The notes under the pieces: generated by a model | Told to the model about the DNA's origin: nothing | Database searches by the model: none | What the model saw: the letters and a program-made list of their open reading frames with translations, nothing else | In this document: one piece after another, positions 32,145 to 44,019 of the stretch | Numbering within the stretch: position 1 is the stretch's first letter | How the letters are laid out: each line of letters opens with the position of its first letter | Origin: Acytostelium subglobosum LB1 | Lineage: Eukaryota; Evosea; Eumycetozoa; Acytosteliales; Acytosteliaceae | NCBI RefSeq assembly: GCF_000787575.1 | Contig: NW_012236532.1 | Span: 1,282,070 to 1,343,261 of the forward strand | Length of the DNA stretch: 61,192 bases | Direction: 5' to 3' | Translations under genes and position numbers: made by a program

Positions 32145-33488
32145 TCATTCGTTGTCTCTCTCCTTTGATCTTTGTGCCAGGAATAGAGTCTTGTACTCCT
32201 TAAATTGACCTTGCTTGATGACTGACCTAATCTCTGCAAAGAATGCAAGGTAATGAGAAATGTTATGTCTGGTTTTAAGGATTTACAATGTTGTTGAGTG
32301 TTAGACGATGATGATTATTTTGAGAGCAATAGATATATGATAGTTACATTGTCAACAGAACCTGGGAGAGCATCTCGTGTGTGTTCAATAGATGGTGAAT
32401 GTAGGCCTTGGTATGATTGATACAAGTGAAACATTGACATCCAGCAACAATTGGTGTTGTGTCAACGACATGTTTGGCATCCCAAAGATTGATCTTGTTG
32501 AGTGATGTCGCTTGCTGCTGCTGCTTAATTCGGTCATACTTGTATTCAAAAGTAAGAGCGTGTCCCCATTCAGTGATGGAGAATGGATAGGAGGTGTTGA
32601 TGATGTCAATTCCTTGTTCGATCAGATACACCACCTCCTCTGGACTGCCCAGCCCAGTGATAAGTCTTGGTTTTGATGCTGGCAGCAATGCCAACAGCTT
32701 TGGAATCTGATCCTCTCTCTCCTTCAGTGATTCGTTGGTGCCAAAGTTGCTGAGAATGAATCCTCCTACGTCCTTTGTGGCCGTAACCTTATTGACCTCC
32801 ATTGCGGAATTCTCTGCCTTGCTGCCCACCACAGCAGCAATCACTGTTGAGTTGTCGAATGACGTATCCTTGAGCACTGTATCCACGGAGGATGAACAGA
32901 GAGCAAGTTGCTTCTTGAGCTTCTTGGTCGACGAGTCCCAAGGTATATCAAAGCACAATGACGACACCATATCTGGCTTGATAATCTTGAGAGAGTTGTA
33001 GTACTCGGCGTTACCCATCTTCTTGTTACCTTTGCGTGCAAGAATACTGAAGCCTTGTTCGTTGAATGTAGTCTCTTGATAGGAGGCAGAGTCTCTTAGT
33101 GATACAAACACCATGTGCTCATTGACACTGAGGAACTGATGTACACCCTTCTGGTACTTGTCTAGTACGTCAATGAACTGTACACTATGTTTGTATAAGA
33201 TATTCGCTCATGGTTAGTAAGTGGCAACATCTTGTAATGACGGTCGTTTATATCTTACAGATCAGAGTATAACATTTGAAGGGTATGAACCCTTTGGTGA
33301 GGCAAAGAGTTTAGCAAGTCCTTGGTGATGTTATCGACACTGCCTTGCTTTGTGTAGAACATGAATGTAGGTGTGTCTATTGATCTTGACACTGGTGCTA
33401 TAGTTGGATCATGCTGTTGTTGCTCACTCTTTAGAGTTGACAACCTTGCATCACCATCGGTAGCCACAACACTAAATGTTAGAGTCAT
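32145..33488 (-). CDS. qtrt2: Queuine tRNA-ribosyltransferase accessory subunit 2
   Basis: Three exons: 33488..33259, 33184..32348, 32268..32145; about 396 residues. The fold is the TGT-like TIM barrel (PTFMFYTKQG at the start, LITGLGSPEEVVYLIEQGID in the middle), with the zinc site CQCFTC and a downstream His in NHTKAYIHHLLNTHEML and the typical end IHNISHYLAFFAEIR. The catalytic aspartates of the QTRT1 subunit are not obvious, as expected for QTRT2, which pairs with QTRT1 to exchange guanine 34 for queuine in tRNAs with GUN anticodons, at the mitochondrial surface in animals. Dictyostelids obtain queuine from bacterial food, which fits. Introns are 74 and 79 bp. Confidence 0.93.
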
Positions 33489-33638
33489 CTGTCTATCTAT
33501 CTATTGATACAGAAATAAGTCAAATGATTTGATGATGAACTTGAAGACACAGGACCATGTATTATTTATTATGATTATTAATGTTGTTTATGTTGATTGA
33601 TTGATTGTTTGTTGATTGATTGCATACAGTCCACCACA

Positions 33639-36600
33639 TTAGTTGGATGTATCCATGGCATCTTGGTTGGTGGTGTCCTCCTCAACGATGGCGTTGAACT
33701 GTGTGTTGAGCGCTGCATTTGGACGGATGGTGGAACGGATCAGGTCCTCAAACTTGATGATCGACTCTGACGATGGAATGCGATGAATGGCTGCAATCAC
33801 ACGAAGAGCAGAACGGATGCACTCTTCATTGCGCTCCACAAGCTGCTTGACAGCTGCGTCGGTCACCTTGGCCAGGAGGGTGGCGCGCAGTGGCTCGATC
33901 AGGAGGTTCAGGCCCTCGAGCAGACCCTGTCCATTGACTGCGGCCAAACGGATGACCAGCAAGTGGCACAACAACTTGATGTCGTGCTGGGTGTCCTTCA
34001 GTCCACCAGCCAGCGACTCAACAAATGGCAACACTTCAAATGATGAAGTGGTCTCAAGTAGTGTGTACATGCACTCGAATGCAGTCTTTCTGATCTCAAT
34101 GCCGTCATCAACCTTGTGCTTGAATGGACCCAAGTTGACCTCACGGATCAGCTCTGGCTTGAGCTTGGAGTCAGAGTACAGTATTGGCAGGTACTTGGGC
34201 AAGTCTGCCAAGATGAGATTTGGTCTGTTGTGAGCAATGTAGTTCAGTGTCAACAGAGCAGAACGTTTGACAACCTATAAAGATGATGAAAATCAAAGTT
34301 AGCAAACAGATAGGGTAGGAAGACAGACAACAGTCCAAATGACTTACCAGATCGGAATCACTCAACAGGGTCAAGAACTTTCCAATGGAAGGTGAGAGGT
34401 GAGTGTCTACGACCTCCTTGTTCTCCAAAATGGCAAACTTGATAGAGGTGACAGCTGTTGATCTCTCCAACAAAGAAGCAGATGTGATAAGTTTCTATTG
34501 TTGGGGTGGGATATCATAGTTAGTAAAGTATACCATCGGTGTATACACCAGTGATTGATTGTCAATCTTACCTCGAGTCTTGGGATGATTTCGGTTGGCG
34601 ACACAATGGAAAGCTTTCCGAGACACTCGGCCACAATGTTACGAGTTCCCTCCTCATCGAGAAGCGATGGTTGGTTTGGAGAGGAGTAGTCGAATAGAAT
34701 CTTAAGCACAGCTGGTAGGTATGGACGGATGCTCTCAATGCCGTTGGCAGACTGTGGCAGCCTGGCGATGCACTCGCGGAGTGAGTGGAGGAGCAGGTAT
34801 TGCTTCTTTGGATTGCTCTCGATGCTGCTCAAAATGAATGGCAGGAAAGTGGCCAGTGATGACACTGCAATGTTTCCGAGGCAAAGAGCGGCCACCTGCT
34901 TAACCTCCTCGTTTGTGGCATCAAACGTGTGGAGGATTGTGTTCTGGATATTCTTGAACGAGGAGACATCGATACGTCTACCAATCTCACCGATACAAGT
35001 AAGGGAAAGCAGAACAAGCTACAAGTGGATATGAGTATTGGTGGTTAGCAGTTGATGTTATTGTTTGAGGATAGATGGATGTACTTACAGGCTCTTCAGT
35101 GGAGGAGAGGTTCTTAATCAATCCCTCAATTGTTGCGTTTCTGCTGGTGGCATCAGTGGAGATGGTAATGATGGCAATGCACTGAGAGACTGGTGCAAAC
35201 GACTGTCTGGTCACTGGCTGCTTGATCTGTCCGGCAGTGTCAAAGAGCAGGTTGAGGAGGTCCTTGTAGGTGACTTGTGGCTCGTTCAACTTGACCACAC
35301 TGGCAAACAAGGACAACAGAGACTCCAACGCTACACCTTGGAGAACAGAGCTCTTCAACAGAGTCAAGGTTGGTGGGAGTATCTTCTGACGAAGGTAGGT
35401 CACAGAGGTTGGGTGCGACTTGAGAAGGTTTTGGTAGAGTACAAAGGACAGGTGTGTAAGCTGCAAGTCTGCCTCACTATTAACATTTGGGATGAAGGAG
35501 TCAGATAGTCAGTGGCTTGTCTACACACAAACCTCATAAGAGTTGTTGGTGTGTGTGGTCAATACATACTTAATGTTGCTTGCCAACTCTGTAAGGATTG
35601 TTGGCACTTGGGCATCCTTGATAACCTGAGGGATATGGAGAACAGTGTCGTTGAGCACTGTAATGGTAGTTTGTTTCAATTGACGGTTGTTCTATGTTGA
35701 TTGATCAAGTGTAAAGTGTTAGTTGCAATGGTGATTATACTCTGGTTGTTGTTGATGTTAACATACCTTTCTCAGGAATGATGACAATAGGTCGATGGCC
35801 TTGCTGGTAAGAGGAGTGACGTCAACCTTGTATGGTGATGTGGTAATCTTTGACAAAGTCCTCAAAGTGATCACTCGAGTGATCTCGTTATCCAAACGAT
35901 CCAGAAGGATGGCGTAGCATGGCTGGAGCTGTGCCTGGAGGACATCACCAAATGTGGCAATGATCGATCCCATACAGGAGATTGCGTTCTCCTTGACCTC
36001 CTGGTCGACATCCTGTGCCTTCAACTGAACGAGGGTGGCCTCATACAATGAGAGAGCATATTGCTGTGTGTCTGGAGTTGGTGCGGCACCGGGAGTACGG
36101 AGTGTAACGACAAACTCTTGACAGACCTTGAGCGACTCGGATGTGATTCTGTAATAGGACTCCTTGATGCACTGGTTGATAAGAGTGCTCAACACCTTGG
36201 CGTGTGGATGGAAGGCCTCGTGTGGGTGGTTGTTGAGAAGGACTCGCAGGAAGGACAGGGCCTCGATCTTGAGATTGGAGTTTGTGTTCTTGTCGTTGAG
36301 GCTGTTGGTGATTCCTGGAACGAGTGCCTGAACATGTTGAGCCAGACAGCCTGGAACGATGATGATCAGCTCCTTCAAGAGACAGAAAGCGCCAACACGG
36401 ATTCTGATGGACTTGTCCACCAAAGACTTCTTCAAGGAGGATACAATCTTTGGTGTTTGTGACTTCAACACCTGGGCATACTTGTTGGCATCAGTGGATC
36501 TCTTTTGAGTTTGCTTCAACAACAACACAAAAGTATTGAAGATATCCAACTGTTATTGAAGTAGTAGTAGTAGTAATAGTCGTTGTGTGAGCATTAAATC

Positions 36601-38074
36601 TCTCTTCTTCTTCTTTCTTTCTGTTTATACATACTCTAACATTCTCCTCTCTCTCATTGAATCTGCTGTAGAGGACTGGTGCCACTTGCTCGTACATTTG
36701 AAGAAGGAGCTCTGGGCGATAGGTAATGATTGCACACAATACCTTTGAGGCTGATCTACGAATCTTCCAGCTAATGTCATCGTCGTCACTGATGTCAGCG
36801 TCCTCACTACAATATGTAAAAAGGGGATGGTAAGAGTTGTTAGTTGATTGTTGAAGCCACTACGGGACTCTTTTGATTGTTGTTACACATACTCCTCTTC
36901 TTCCTCCTCCTCTTGATCGTCGGTCTCCATCTCCTCTGATTCATCCTCTTCGTCATCTCCATCGTCCGAGTAGTTTGGATCGAATTTGATGTACTTGAGC
37001 GAGAGGGTGATGATGTCGTTGAGGAAGGGCGTGACGTCCTTTTGGCACCTCTCAATGATTGATTCGAAACAGAGCAAACAGTTCTCCTTGAGCTCGTCCA
37101 TGTTCTCAAACTTGTTGCTGTCGGCATACTTGATGATGTAGGGCATGATCTTTGGCAGGTACTTTCCCAATCGGAAACCAGAGCAGCGACCAATGGAACC
37201 GATCAGTTGGATGAGTGTGGAGATATGGTCAGCCTTCTTGGCCTCCTCGATCTGCTTGATGATATTATCGGCGAGGTTGTAGAACAGATCGTCCGAGGCG
37301 GGGATGGCAAAGCTAGAGAGACAGTTAATGGCTCTCTTTCTAATGGCCGGACGTGATGCGTTCAAACTTGGTAGGACAGCATCTCTGACCTGGTCCAAGT
37401 GTGGAACCAAGGGACCATATCTTGCAAGGAAGTCATTAAGAATATCCAAACAGTACATCTTTGTCTCTGTCTTGTCACCTGCTTTGCTCTAATAATAAAT
37501 ATGAACAGGATCATCTGTTAATCTTTTGTCCTCTTCTCACCTGAATTATTAATAGTATCTACTTACATTCTGAATACCCTCCAAGAGCTTTGGAACGATT
37601 CTCTTGGTGACCATAGCAGGTGAGGTAGAGTTTGGTGGCATGTTGGCAACAATGGTCTTTAGACCAATTGAGCTGATCTCCTGAAGCTCCTCCTTTGTGG
37701 TCTCCAATAGGTTCTTGGTCAAATGGTCAGCCATATCTGAGGCAACTGTATCACGAACAAACTTGACCAGCAATCCCAAACTGTGATGATATTAAAGTGT
37801 TGACAAGTTAGTAATCTTGTGTGAAGCAACCCATCAATAACATAACTCATCATTGAGTAAAGACGTACCACTTGACAACATTCTCTTGTACATTGTTTGC
37901 CTTGTCATCAGTAAGGTCAAGCAACTTCTGAACGATCTTTGGCTCCATGAGTGGGTCCATCTTGAAGGTGTCCTTCTCCATCTCATTAGCAAGGTCATGT
38001 GTGGCCATGAAACGAATATCCTTATCGCCAGAGCCCATCTTCTCCAGGACCTGAGTTAAGAAGAAGCTTGTCAT
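33639..38074 (-). CDS. cand1: Cullin-associated NEDD8-dissociated protein 1 (Cand1/TIP120)
   Basis: Ten exons: 38074..37869, 37780..37567, 37488..36887, 36806..36635, 36549..35767, 35691..35570, 35476..35089, 35018..34572, 34494..34348, 34274..33639; all phases agree and give about 1238 residues, close to human CAND1 (1230). It is an all-helical HEAT-repeat protein. Conserved marks are DKDIRFMATHDLANE near the start, the acidic strip ending EEEEEEYVEDADISDDDDISWKIRR, and the C-terminal SALLTLNYIAHNRP and PFKHKVDDGIEIRK segments. Cand1 wraps unneddylated cullin-Rbx1 and exchanges F-box/Skp1 substrate receptors. With ten exons it is the most intron-rich gene in the window; introns are 70-93 bp. 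Confidence 0.97.
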
Positions 38075-38538
38075 TGTTGTTGTATATGTTATTTAAATTG
38101 ATCAAATATATATATAAATATATGTATGCTTGTTGATGGGCTGTAAGATAATAGATAATGGTGGTTGTTTGGTGTCCCCTCACTTGATTGTTGATCATCA
38201 TCAAAATGAAATTAAATTTGATTTCTAATCAGCTTCAGTGTTCTTTCATGAAAGACCTAAGAAAAAATGGATCTTGTAGAGGAGGACCAAAGTACATTCA
38301 ACAACAATTAATTGGATTCAAATATGTGATGGCAGGGTAATCCAATCCTTAACTTTGTTGTATCGTTATTTATTAGTACTTAGTGTTGTTGCAAATCAGA
38401 CAATGAACCAACAGATTCCAACGAAAAAGGCATTGTCCAAACACACAACCAAACATTGTTAACAAATTATTAATAATTTTGTTTGGGATGACAGACAAAC
38501 ATACAGATATATATAGATAGAAAAGAAGAAAAGAGAGA
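38075..38538. promoter_or_regulatory. Divergent promoter region, Cand1 / Prp18
   Basis: A 464-bp AT-rich gap between divergent genes. It contains TATATATATAAATATATG near 38107-38124 and ATATATATAGATAGAAAAG just before the Prp18 ATG. No RNA gene or conserved frame is seen. Confidence 0.45.
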
Positions 38539-39863
38539 ATGAGCAGTCTGGCAGCACTGAAAGCATTGACTGAGAAGAAAAGAAAGGAAACAGAGTTGGC
38601 AAAGGAAAGCAAAGCGGGTGGTGATGCTGGTGGCGGTGCTCCAACAAAGAAATACAAGACTAGAGGTGAAATAGAGAAAGAGGCTCAGAAGAAGAAGGAG
38701 GAGGAAAAGTTGGCAAAGGTATGTTGTTCTTGTTAATAAACAAACAAGAATAATATTGGTTGGTTGTTGTTGATCACTTATTAACTTATCACCATCATAT
38801 ATCATTAGCAAAGGGAGTTGGATGAAAAGAAAAGCAAACAAGATGAGGAACAGAGGAGACAAAATGGACAGTCATCGGGCAATGGCGAACAAAGCACTGT
38901 CACCAGTTTGTCAAACAAAAGTATCAATTCGAACTCTTCAGAGTCAAGTGAACCTGTATGTGTACATCACACTCGAGAGATCCTGACAGACTGACTGACT
39001 GACAAATATGTGTTGTTATCATTCTAGGAACCATTCTTGCCAAAGAATCAAGTCATACTAAGACTGAGACTGAGAGGACACCCAATAACATTCTTTGGTG
39101 AGACTGATTATATACGAGCGGAACGACTGCGATTGCTGGAGGAGAATGAACCAATAGAGTATGGTACTCAGGGCGAAAATGAGTTTGCTAGATACATGAA
39201 GCAGATCGATAATGATCTTAAAAGTGGCGACAAATCTGAGGATGCAAAGAATAAGAAGAAGAAAAGCGAAGTGCCCGAGGAATCAGAGGAGCAGCTAAAG
39301 ATCGAGGCCACCAAGTCAAAGTTTGGTACAATCTACTACTTCCTCTGGAAGCTGCTCAAGGAGTGGGAGGAATCAATTGAAATGCAGCCAGATGAGGAAA
39401 GGATGAGTCGACAGGGCAAGGAGAAGTTTGCCACTTTTCTCCAGTGCTCTGCTCACATCAAGCCACTGTTTGATCATCTAAAGGCAAAGACGTTGCCCGC
39501 TGATATCTTGGAGCACATCCACAAGATAGTACAGTTTTGTAAAGAGAGGGAGTACATCAGAGCTCACGATCAGTACCTCCAGATGGCCATCGGAAATGCC
39601 CCTTGGCCAATGGGTGTAACAATGGTTGGTATCCATGAGCGTTCATCAAGAGAGAAGATTTCCTCCAATCAAGTAGCTCGTAAGTTATCTCCATCATCAA
39701 ACACTATACCATCGTTTAAATACTCACCAACAACAAACGTTGATATCCTCATCTAGATGTACTTAATGATGAAACACAAAGGAAATATATACAAGCCGTC
39801 AAGAGACTGACTACATTCTGTCAGATTAAATACCCAACCAATCCTTCCAAATGCGTTGGCTAA
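38539..39863 (+). CDS. prpf18: Pre-mRNA splicing factor Prp18
   Basis: Four exons: 38539..38718, 38809..38955, 39028..39679, 39757..39863; about 361 residues. The N-terminal third is charged and helical (Lys/Glu-rich). A short PRP4-like/PFAM motif region follows, with [22 protein letters not shown] and [13 protein letters not shown]. The C-terminal Prp18 helical domain contains [42 protein letters not shown], including the strongly conserved loop, and ends [18 protein letters not shown]. Prp18 acts with Slu7 in the second splicing step, helping 3' splice-site docking. The gene itself uses four short exons. It converges with the aldo-keto reductase gene, stops 55 bp apart. Confidence 0.95.
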
Positions 39864-39918
39864 GGTTATATTACAACAACAATAGTAGTTTGGATGGCAA
39901 TTCGTACATCCTTTGTGG

Positions 39919-40914
39919 TCAATTATTCTCCGTTCGACCTGAAATCCATTGTCTGTTCTTTACACCTTCGAACATGTTGAGCACGTTGACTGTTAGATCA
40001 TTGTCGATTGGGTCCTTCATCAACTTGATGTTGTAGTCCACCTGGTCATTGTGAGGCATTCCGACCAGATGAGTATGTATGTCTTGGTTCTCTCTCAGGG
40101 CATACTGGAGCGCCACTTTACTGATGTCCGATCCTCTCTCTTTGCAAAGACGTGCAGCCTCTTGTGCCTTCTTCTTGATCTCAGGGTCTGCTGGGTGCCA
40201 TTCAGGTGGTCCTCTCTCGGTAAGCATTCCCATGTTGAGCAGGGATGCATTGATGATACCAATGTTCTGTTGTTTTAGTTGCGGTACGATGGACTCGAGA
40301 GATGTGTCATTCAGACAGAAGTGGCAGTAGGAGAGTATGACATCAATAGATGGACAAGCATTTACAACAGTCATCAGGGCCTTTAGTGGATATCCAGTCA
40401 CTCCAATGTGTCGAACCAGACCATCCTGTTTGAGTTTCATCAGTGCAGGTATGGATTCATTGATGACCTGGTTGAGGTCACCGAATTCAATATCATGACA
40501 CATAGCCACGTCCAGGTACTCCACGTTAAGACGTTTCATGCTCTCTTTAACAGAGGAGATTACTCTGTTGTAGGAGAAATCAAAGTCCTTGACGTCATAT
40601 CTTCCCACCTTGGTTGCCAAGATGAACTTATCTCTTGGTATATCTTTGATTGCTTTGCCCATCACTGTCTCTGACAATGTCTTTCCATAGTATGGTGAGG
40701 TATCAAAGAAATTGATACCCATCTCTACGGCATCTGTTTAAAGGGTCAGTCGGTCAGTCAGTCAAGTAATTTGGTCACTAGAGTATTACATACGATGAAC
40801 TGAATCAATGTGTCTCTTCTCATCGTTGTCACCATAGCAACCACCCAGAGGTGAACCGCCATAACTCAATAATGAGACATCAAGTCCCGTCTTTCCTAAT
40901 CTTCTGTATTCCAT
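39919..40914 (-). CDS. Aldo-keto reductase (L-galactose dehydrogenase-like)
   Basis: Two exons, 40914..40794 and 40733..39919, intron 60 bp; about 311 residues. The first exon gives the N-terminal beta hairpin and barrel start (MEYRRLGKTGLDVSLLSYGG). The catalytic tetrad is visible: Asp and Tyr in INFFDTSPYYG, Lys in FILATKVGRYD, His in VAMCHDIEF. The C-terminal cofactor region (VALQYALRENQDIHTHLVGMP) is like plant L-galactose dehydrogenases, which make L-galactono-lactone in ascorbate synthesis using NAD. The substrate in this organism is unknown; other AKR subfamilies remain possible. Confidence 0.9.
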
Positions 40915-41398
40915 TTCTATAAATCTATCTAGTTGTTTAAATGTGATTGTGAATGAACATTCAATAATAAATTAATTAAATTTGAAGGGTTGGGTACCAC
41001 CCCTACGATCACTGGGTGATTTTGATTGGGTTGCACAATCTTCCGAACTTCAAACTTAGTTATCTTTTTAACCAGGATCGTTGTCTTTTTCGTGGTTATA
41101 GAAACTTCTCAATTGATAAGTTATTGTCATAGTTTTTTAGATCTATATAGATGACCTCGTTTCGGGATTTGATTCAAAGATCCGGACCTGATGTGGATCC
41201 AAAAATAGAGTTTTTTTATTCGTTTATATTCTTTGGTAAGACAAGATTGTTTGAGTATCGCGACCTGACAATCTACAATTTATTTAATTATTATCAATAG
41301 CGTTCGGAAAGTTGTAGTACTAGGAAAGTAGTAGTAGATCGAACGATCATTTTCTCAAACGTTAATATAATATAATATATTTATCTAAATATAATAAT
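40915..41398. promoter_or_regulatory. Divergent promoter region, aldo-keto reductase / membrane protein
   Basis: A 484-bp gap between divergent starts. It is AT-rich at both ends (AATATAATATAATATATTTAT near 41366-41386). The centre (41000-41230) is more mixed, with a run of seven T at 41212-41218. Nothing coding is supported. Confidence 0.4.
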
Positions 41399-43316
41399 AT
41401 GGATAATGTCGTTGAAAATGGAACTGTTCTATCCGATGTAAGCATTAATAATAGAAATAATTATTTCTATTTAAATTGTATAATATTCCTAACTTTTTTC
41501 CTAAAGGTCAAGTCTGATGTCAGTAGTAGCAATAATAAAGAAAGAGACAGGACAATGTCAATCTCTTTAACTCATACCACCAAGGAAACAATCAATACAC
41601 GTCATAGGAGTCACAGCTTCAAAGGCAATGTAGATAGTTTGGACGTTGATCTCACTGAGAATCCAAGGCCTATAACACCCAGAGTTCATTTGCCATCTCC
41701 AAGGAATTCAACAGCTTCAACAACAAAGGCATCACCTCGTCCACATTTAGTTGACCTCACCAAAGATGAAGATAATGAAGATGAGGACGATGATGACATT
41801 ACTGATCCTGAAAGGACCAGGGATACAGTGGAGAATGAAGGTGGAGCAGTAGAGATGAGGGACCTGAATGTGGACCAACAAAAGAAGAACTTGGAAATAA
41901 TGGAGGCAAATGACACGAACAAAAGACGACTTGGTTTATCACTGGGAAGCCATTTGTTCGAGCTCATCAAGGACTATGGCAAGATGTCCCTGGTGGTATT
42001 GGTGACAATGATATTGGGCATTGTCATTATCTTTTCATTCTCCAATGAGACCTGGATCAGGCGTAATCAAGGCACAATCAACTATTTCGACAAGACCGAC
42101 GTCACAATCCTCACCTCTGTCTTCTTTGTGACAGGTCTGGCGGCATTCACTGGAATTCAGTTCCTTTCAGTCTATGGTCTAAAGAGAATGATAGAGACAA
42201 AGTTCTACCTATTCTTGCTGGCCGATATCCTCCTCTTTATTGCTGTGCCCTGGGGCATGTGGGCAGGAGATCAAGACTACTGGTACTGGATGGGTGATGT
42301 CCTTTTACTACTGGTAGGCTTCGTTAGCCTTTCGTTTGTTATGGGATACCTTGGTAAGCCTTATCAAACAACCAAGGAACGTCTAAAGAATGGACTGGCA
42401 TTCCTTGGAATCGAAGTTCTAGTGGCTGTATCTGCACTACTCTATGGAATGTTCTGATTGATTGTATGAACAAATATAATTGATCTAACCTTAACCTATT
42501 TGATCGATCAACAACAACATATATTTAGTATATAGCAACTTCTCAAACATTGCAAAAGTTGCATGGCGTCTAATAGTCCACTCAATCTACTTTGAGGTAG
42601 GTATGATGATCCCAGTACGTCTATTGGTAACCAAGCAGATGGAGAAGAAAGGAGTGTCCATCATGCACAGTTTGGCAGTGGTACACGCTCAGGCTCACAT
42701 ATCTACACTTGGTCGTATGATGATATCCACCATCAACGATACCACTCTAACAGTGATCTCGGTGTTGCTTCTAAACATTGGCAAGATGGTGTTCAGATCC
42801 ACAGTTCAAGTTAGAGACAAGTATGCATCCAAGGTACTGGAGAAGGTTGCCGGCACTGAACACATAGAGTCCAAGAAGTTTGTTCGCGCTGTTGGTTTGT
42901 TCACCGAGATGATCATGGAGAATGCATCGATACCCACGTCAGCCTTCACATTGTGGGTGTTCCGTAACTATCAAGGACTGTTCTATATGCCCTTCCCAGA
43001 CAAGAGCTTTGGCATCGTTGACATTGTAATCAATGTGGCCATTCAGTTGGGCATTGCCATACCATTTGACATTGTTACTCTGTTGATCAACGAACGATAC
43101 TTTGGCATGCCACTGGAAAGAGCATGGAAGAAGATGAGAGAGAAGTGGCTGCCATTCTTTGGTTTCCTTGTCTATGGAATCATAACGATGGGCATGCTTG
43201 GTGTGATTTGGATGGCTTGTAGACTGCCTCGATTTGTCATGTGTCAGAGCAAGGATGTATGTTCCTGTATGTTTGTATCTAACTGCGAGGAGTTTATAAA
43301 AAGTAATCTATTATAA
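41399..43316 (+). CDS. Multi-pass membrane protein, tandem paralogue A (one-base frame break)
   Basis: Exons 41399..41437, 41507..42463, 42529..43316. The product would be about 594 residues with one extra base near 42457: as written, exon 2 reaches TGA right after GMF, and the donor phase then fails; inserting one base (for example a T in GTTCTGATT) removes the stop and fixes the phase, and the total becomes divisible by three. The N-terminal third is acidic and disordered; about ten hydrophobic segments follow (LVVLVTMILGIVIIFSF, FLFLLADILLFIAVPWGMW...). No named domain is recognised; it is close to the next gene throughout the membrane part. Unlike its paralogue it has no intron at the FE|IF position; the codons GTAGGT stand there instead. 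Could be functional with an assembly error, or newly decayed. Confidence 0.8.
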
Positions 43317-44019
43317 ATAAATTGACAAAGAAAGAATCATGATCACTCGTTCTAAATAATATATTATGCGAGCGAAGTGGAAATTGGTCACGGTCAAATG
43401 GGCAGACCCATCATCAGATCAAAAAAAATATCTCTTCGCGTGGTTTACAACTAAACTATGGCCAATCTGTATGGATGGGCACCTCTAACCACAATCAGTG
43501 GGACTTGTGGACGCCCAATAAACACAAAATGGTCGGGATTGATCTGATCATAACGAAAGTGGTCGACACGCATGAAAAACAAATCACAATACATTTTGGG
43601 CTGACCATTGCACCACCACTCCTGTGTCACGGCACAGAGGCCACACAAAACTATTACTTGGAGGTCTGTGACGAGTTACTGATTCCTAGTCGTTCTGGTG
43701 TGACCTGTGTCAATGACATCCTCCGAGAACTTGTTCTCTGTGTCAATCACAATGTATTGTACTCTCTCTATGTTTGGAGTATCTATTTTGGATAGTTGTC
43801 CCTCTCTGTCCACCAGCTAGAAATAGACTTTGGACTTGTCCGACCACGATTAATTCTCCACTATCAACTTGGACACGCCGAACTATTAAAGGTCCAAGGA
43901 ATAGAATCTATCCATTAAAGTTAGTTAGCAAAATCCCAATCAAATAAGAATACATCAACTACACACTAGCAGTAATAATTATAATAATAGTAGTACTACA
44001 GCATTTCAGTCAAGAAGTT
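43317..44019 (-). pseudogene. Decayed minus-strand coding remnant between the membrane-protein paralogues
   Basis: Within this 703-bp gap, the minus strand from about 43920 to 43450 reads like a broken protein: one frame gives LGPLIVRRVQVDSGELIVVG, a neighbouring frame continues with REGQLSKIDTPNIERVQYIV and IDTENKFSEDVIDTGHTRTT up to an in-frame TAA, and the same frame resumes with VTDLQVIVLCGLCAVTQEWW and ends in PLIVVRGAHPYRLAIV. One frameshift and one stop interrupt it. The composition is protein-like but I do not recognise the family. A 106-codon plus-strand frame (43475..43795) overlaps it and is probably its shadow. The remainder, near 43921-44019, is AT-rich promoter sequence. Confidence 0.45.

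Noticed and set aside
43475-43795. 106-codon plus-strand frame between the membrane-protein genes
   Set aside because: It overlaps a more protein-like, though broken, minus-strand sequence and shows no domain.
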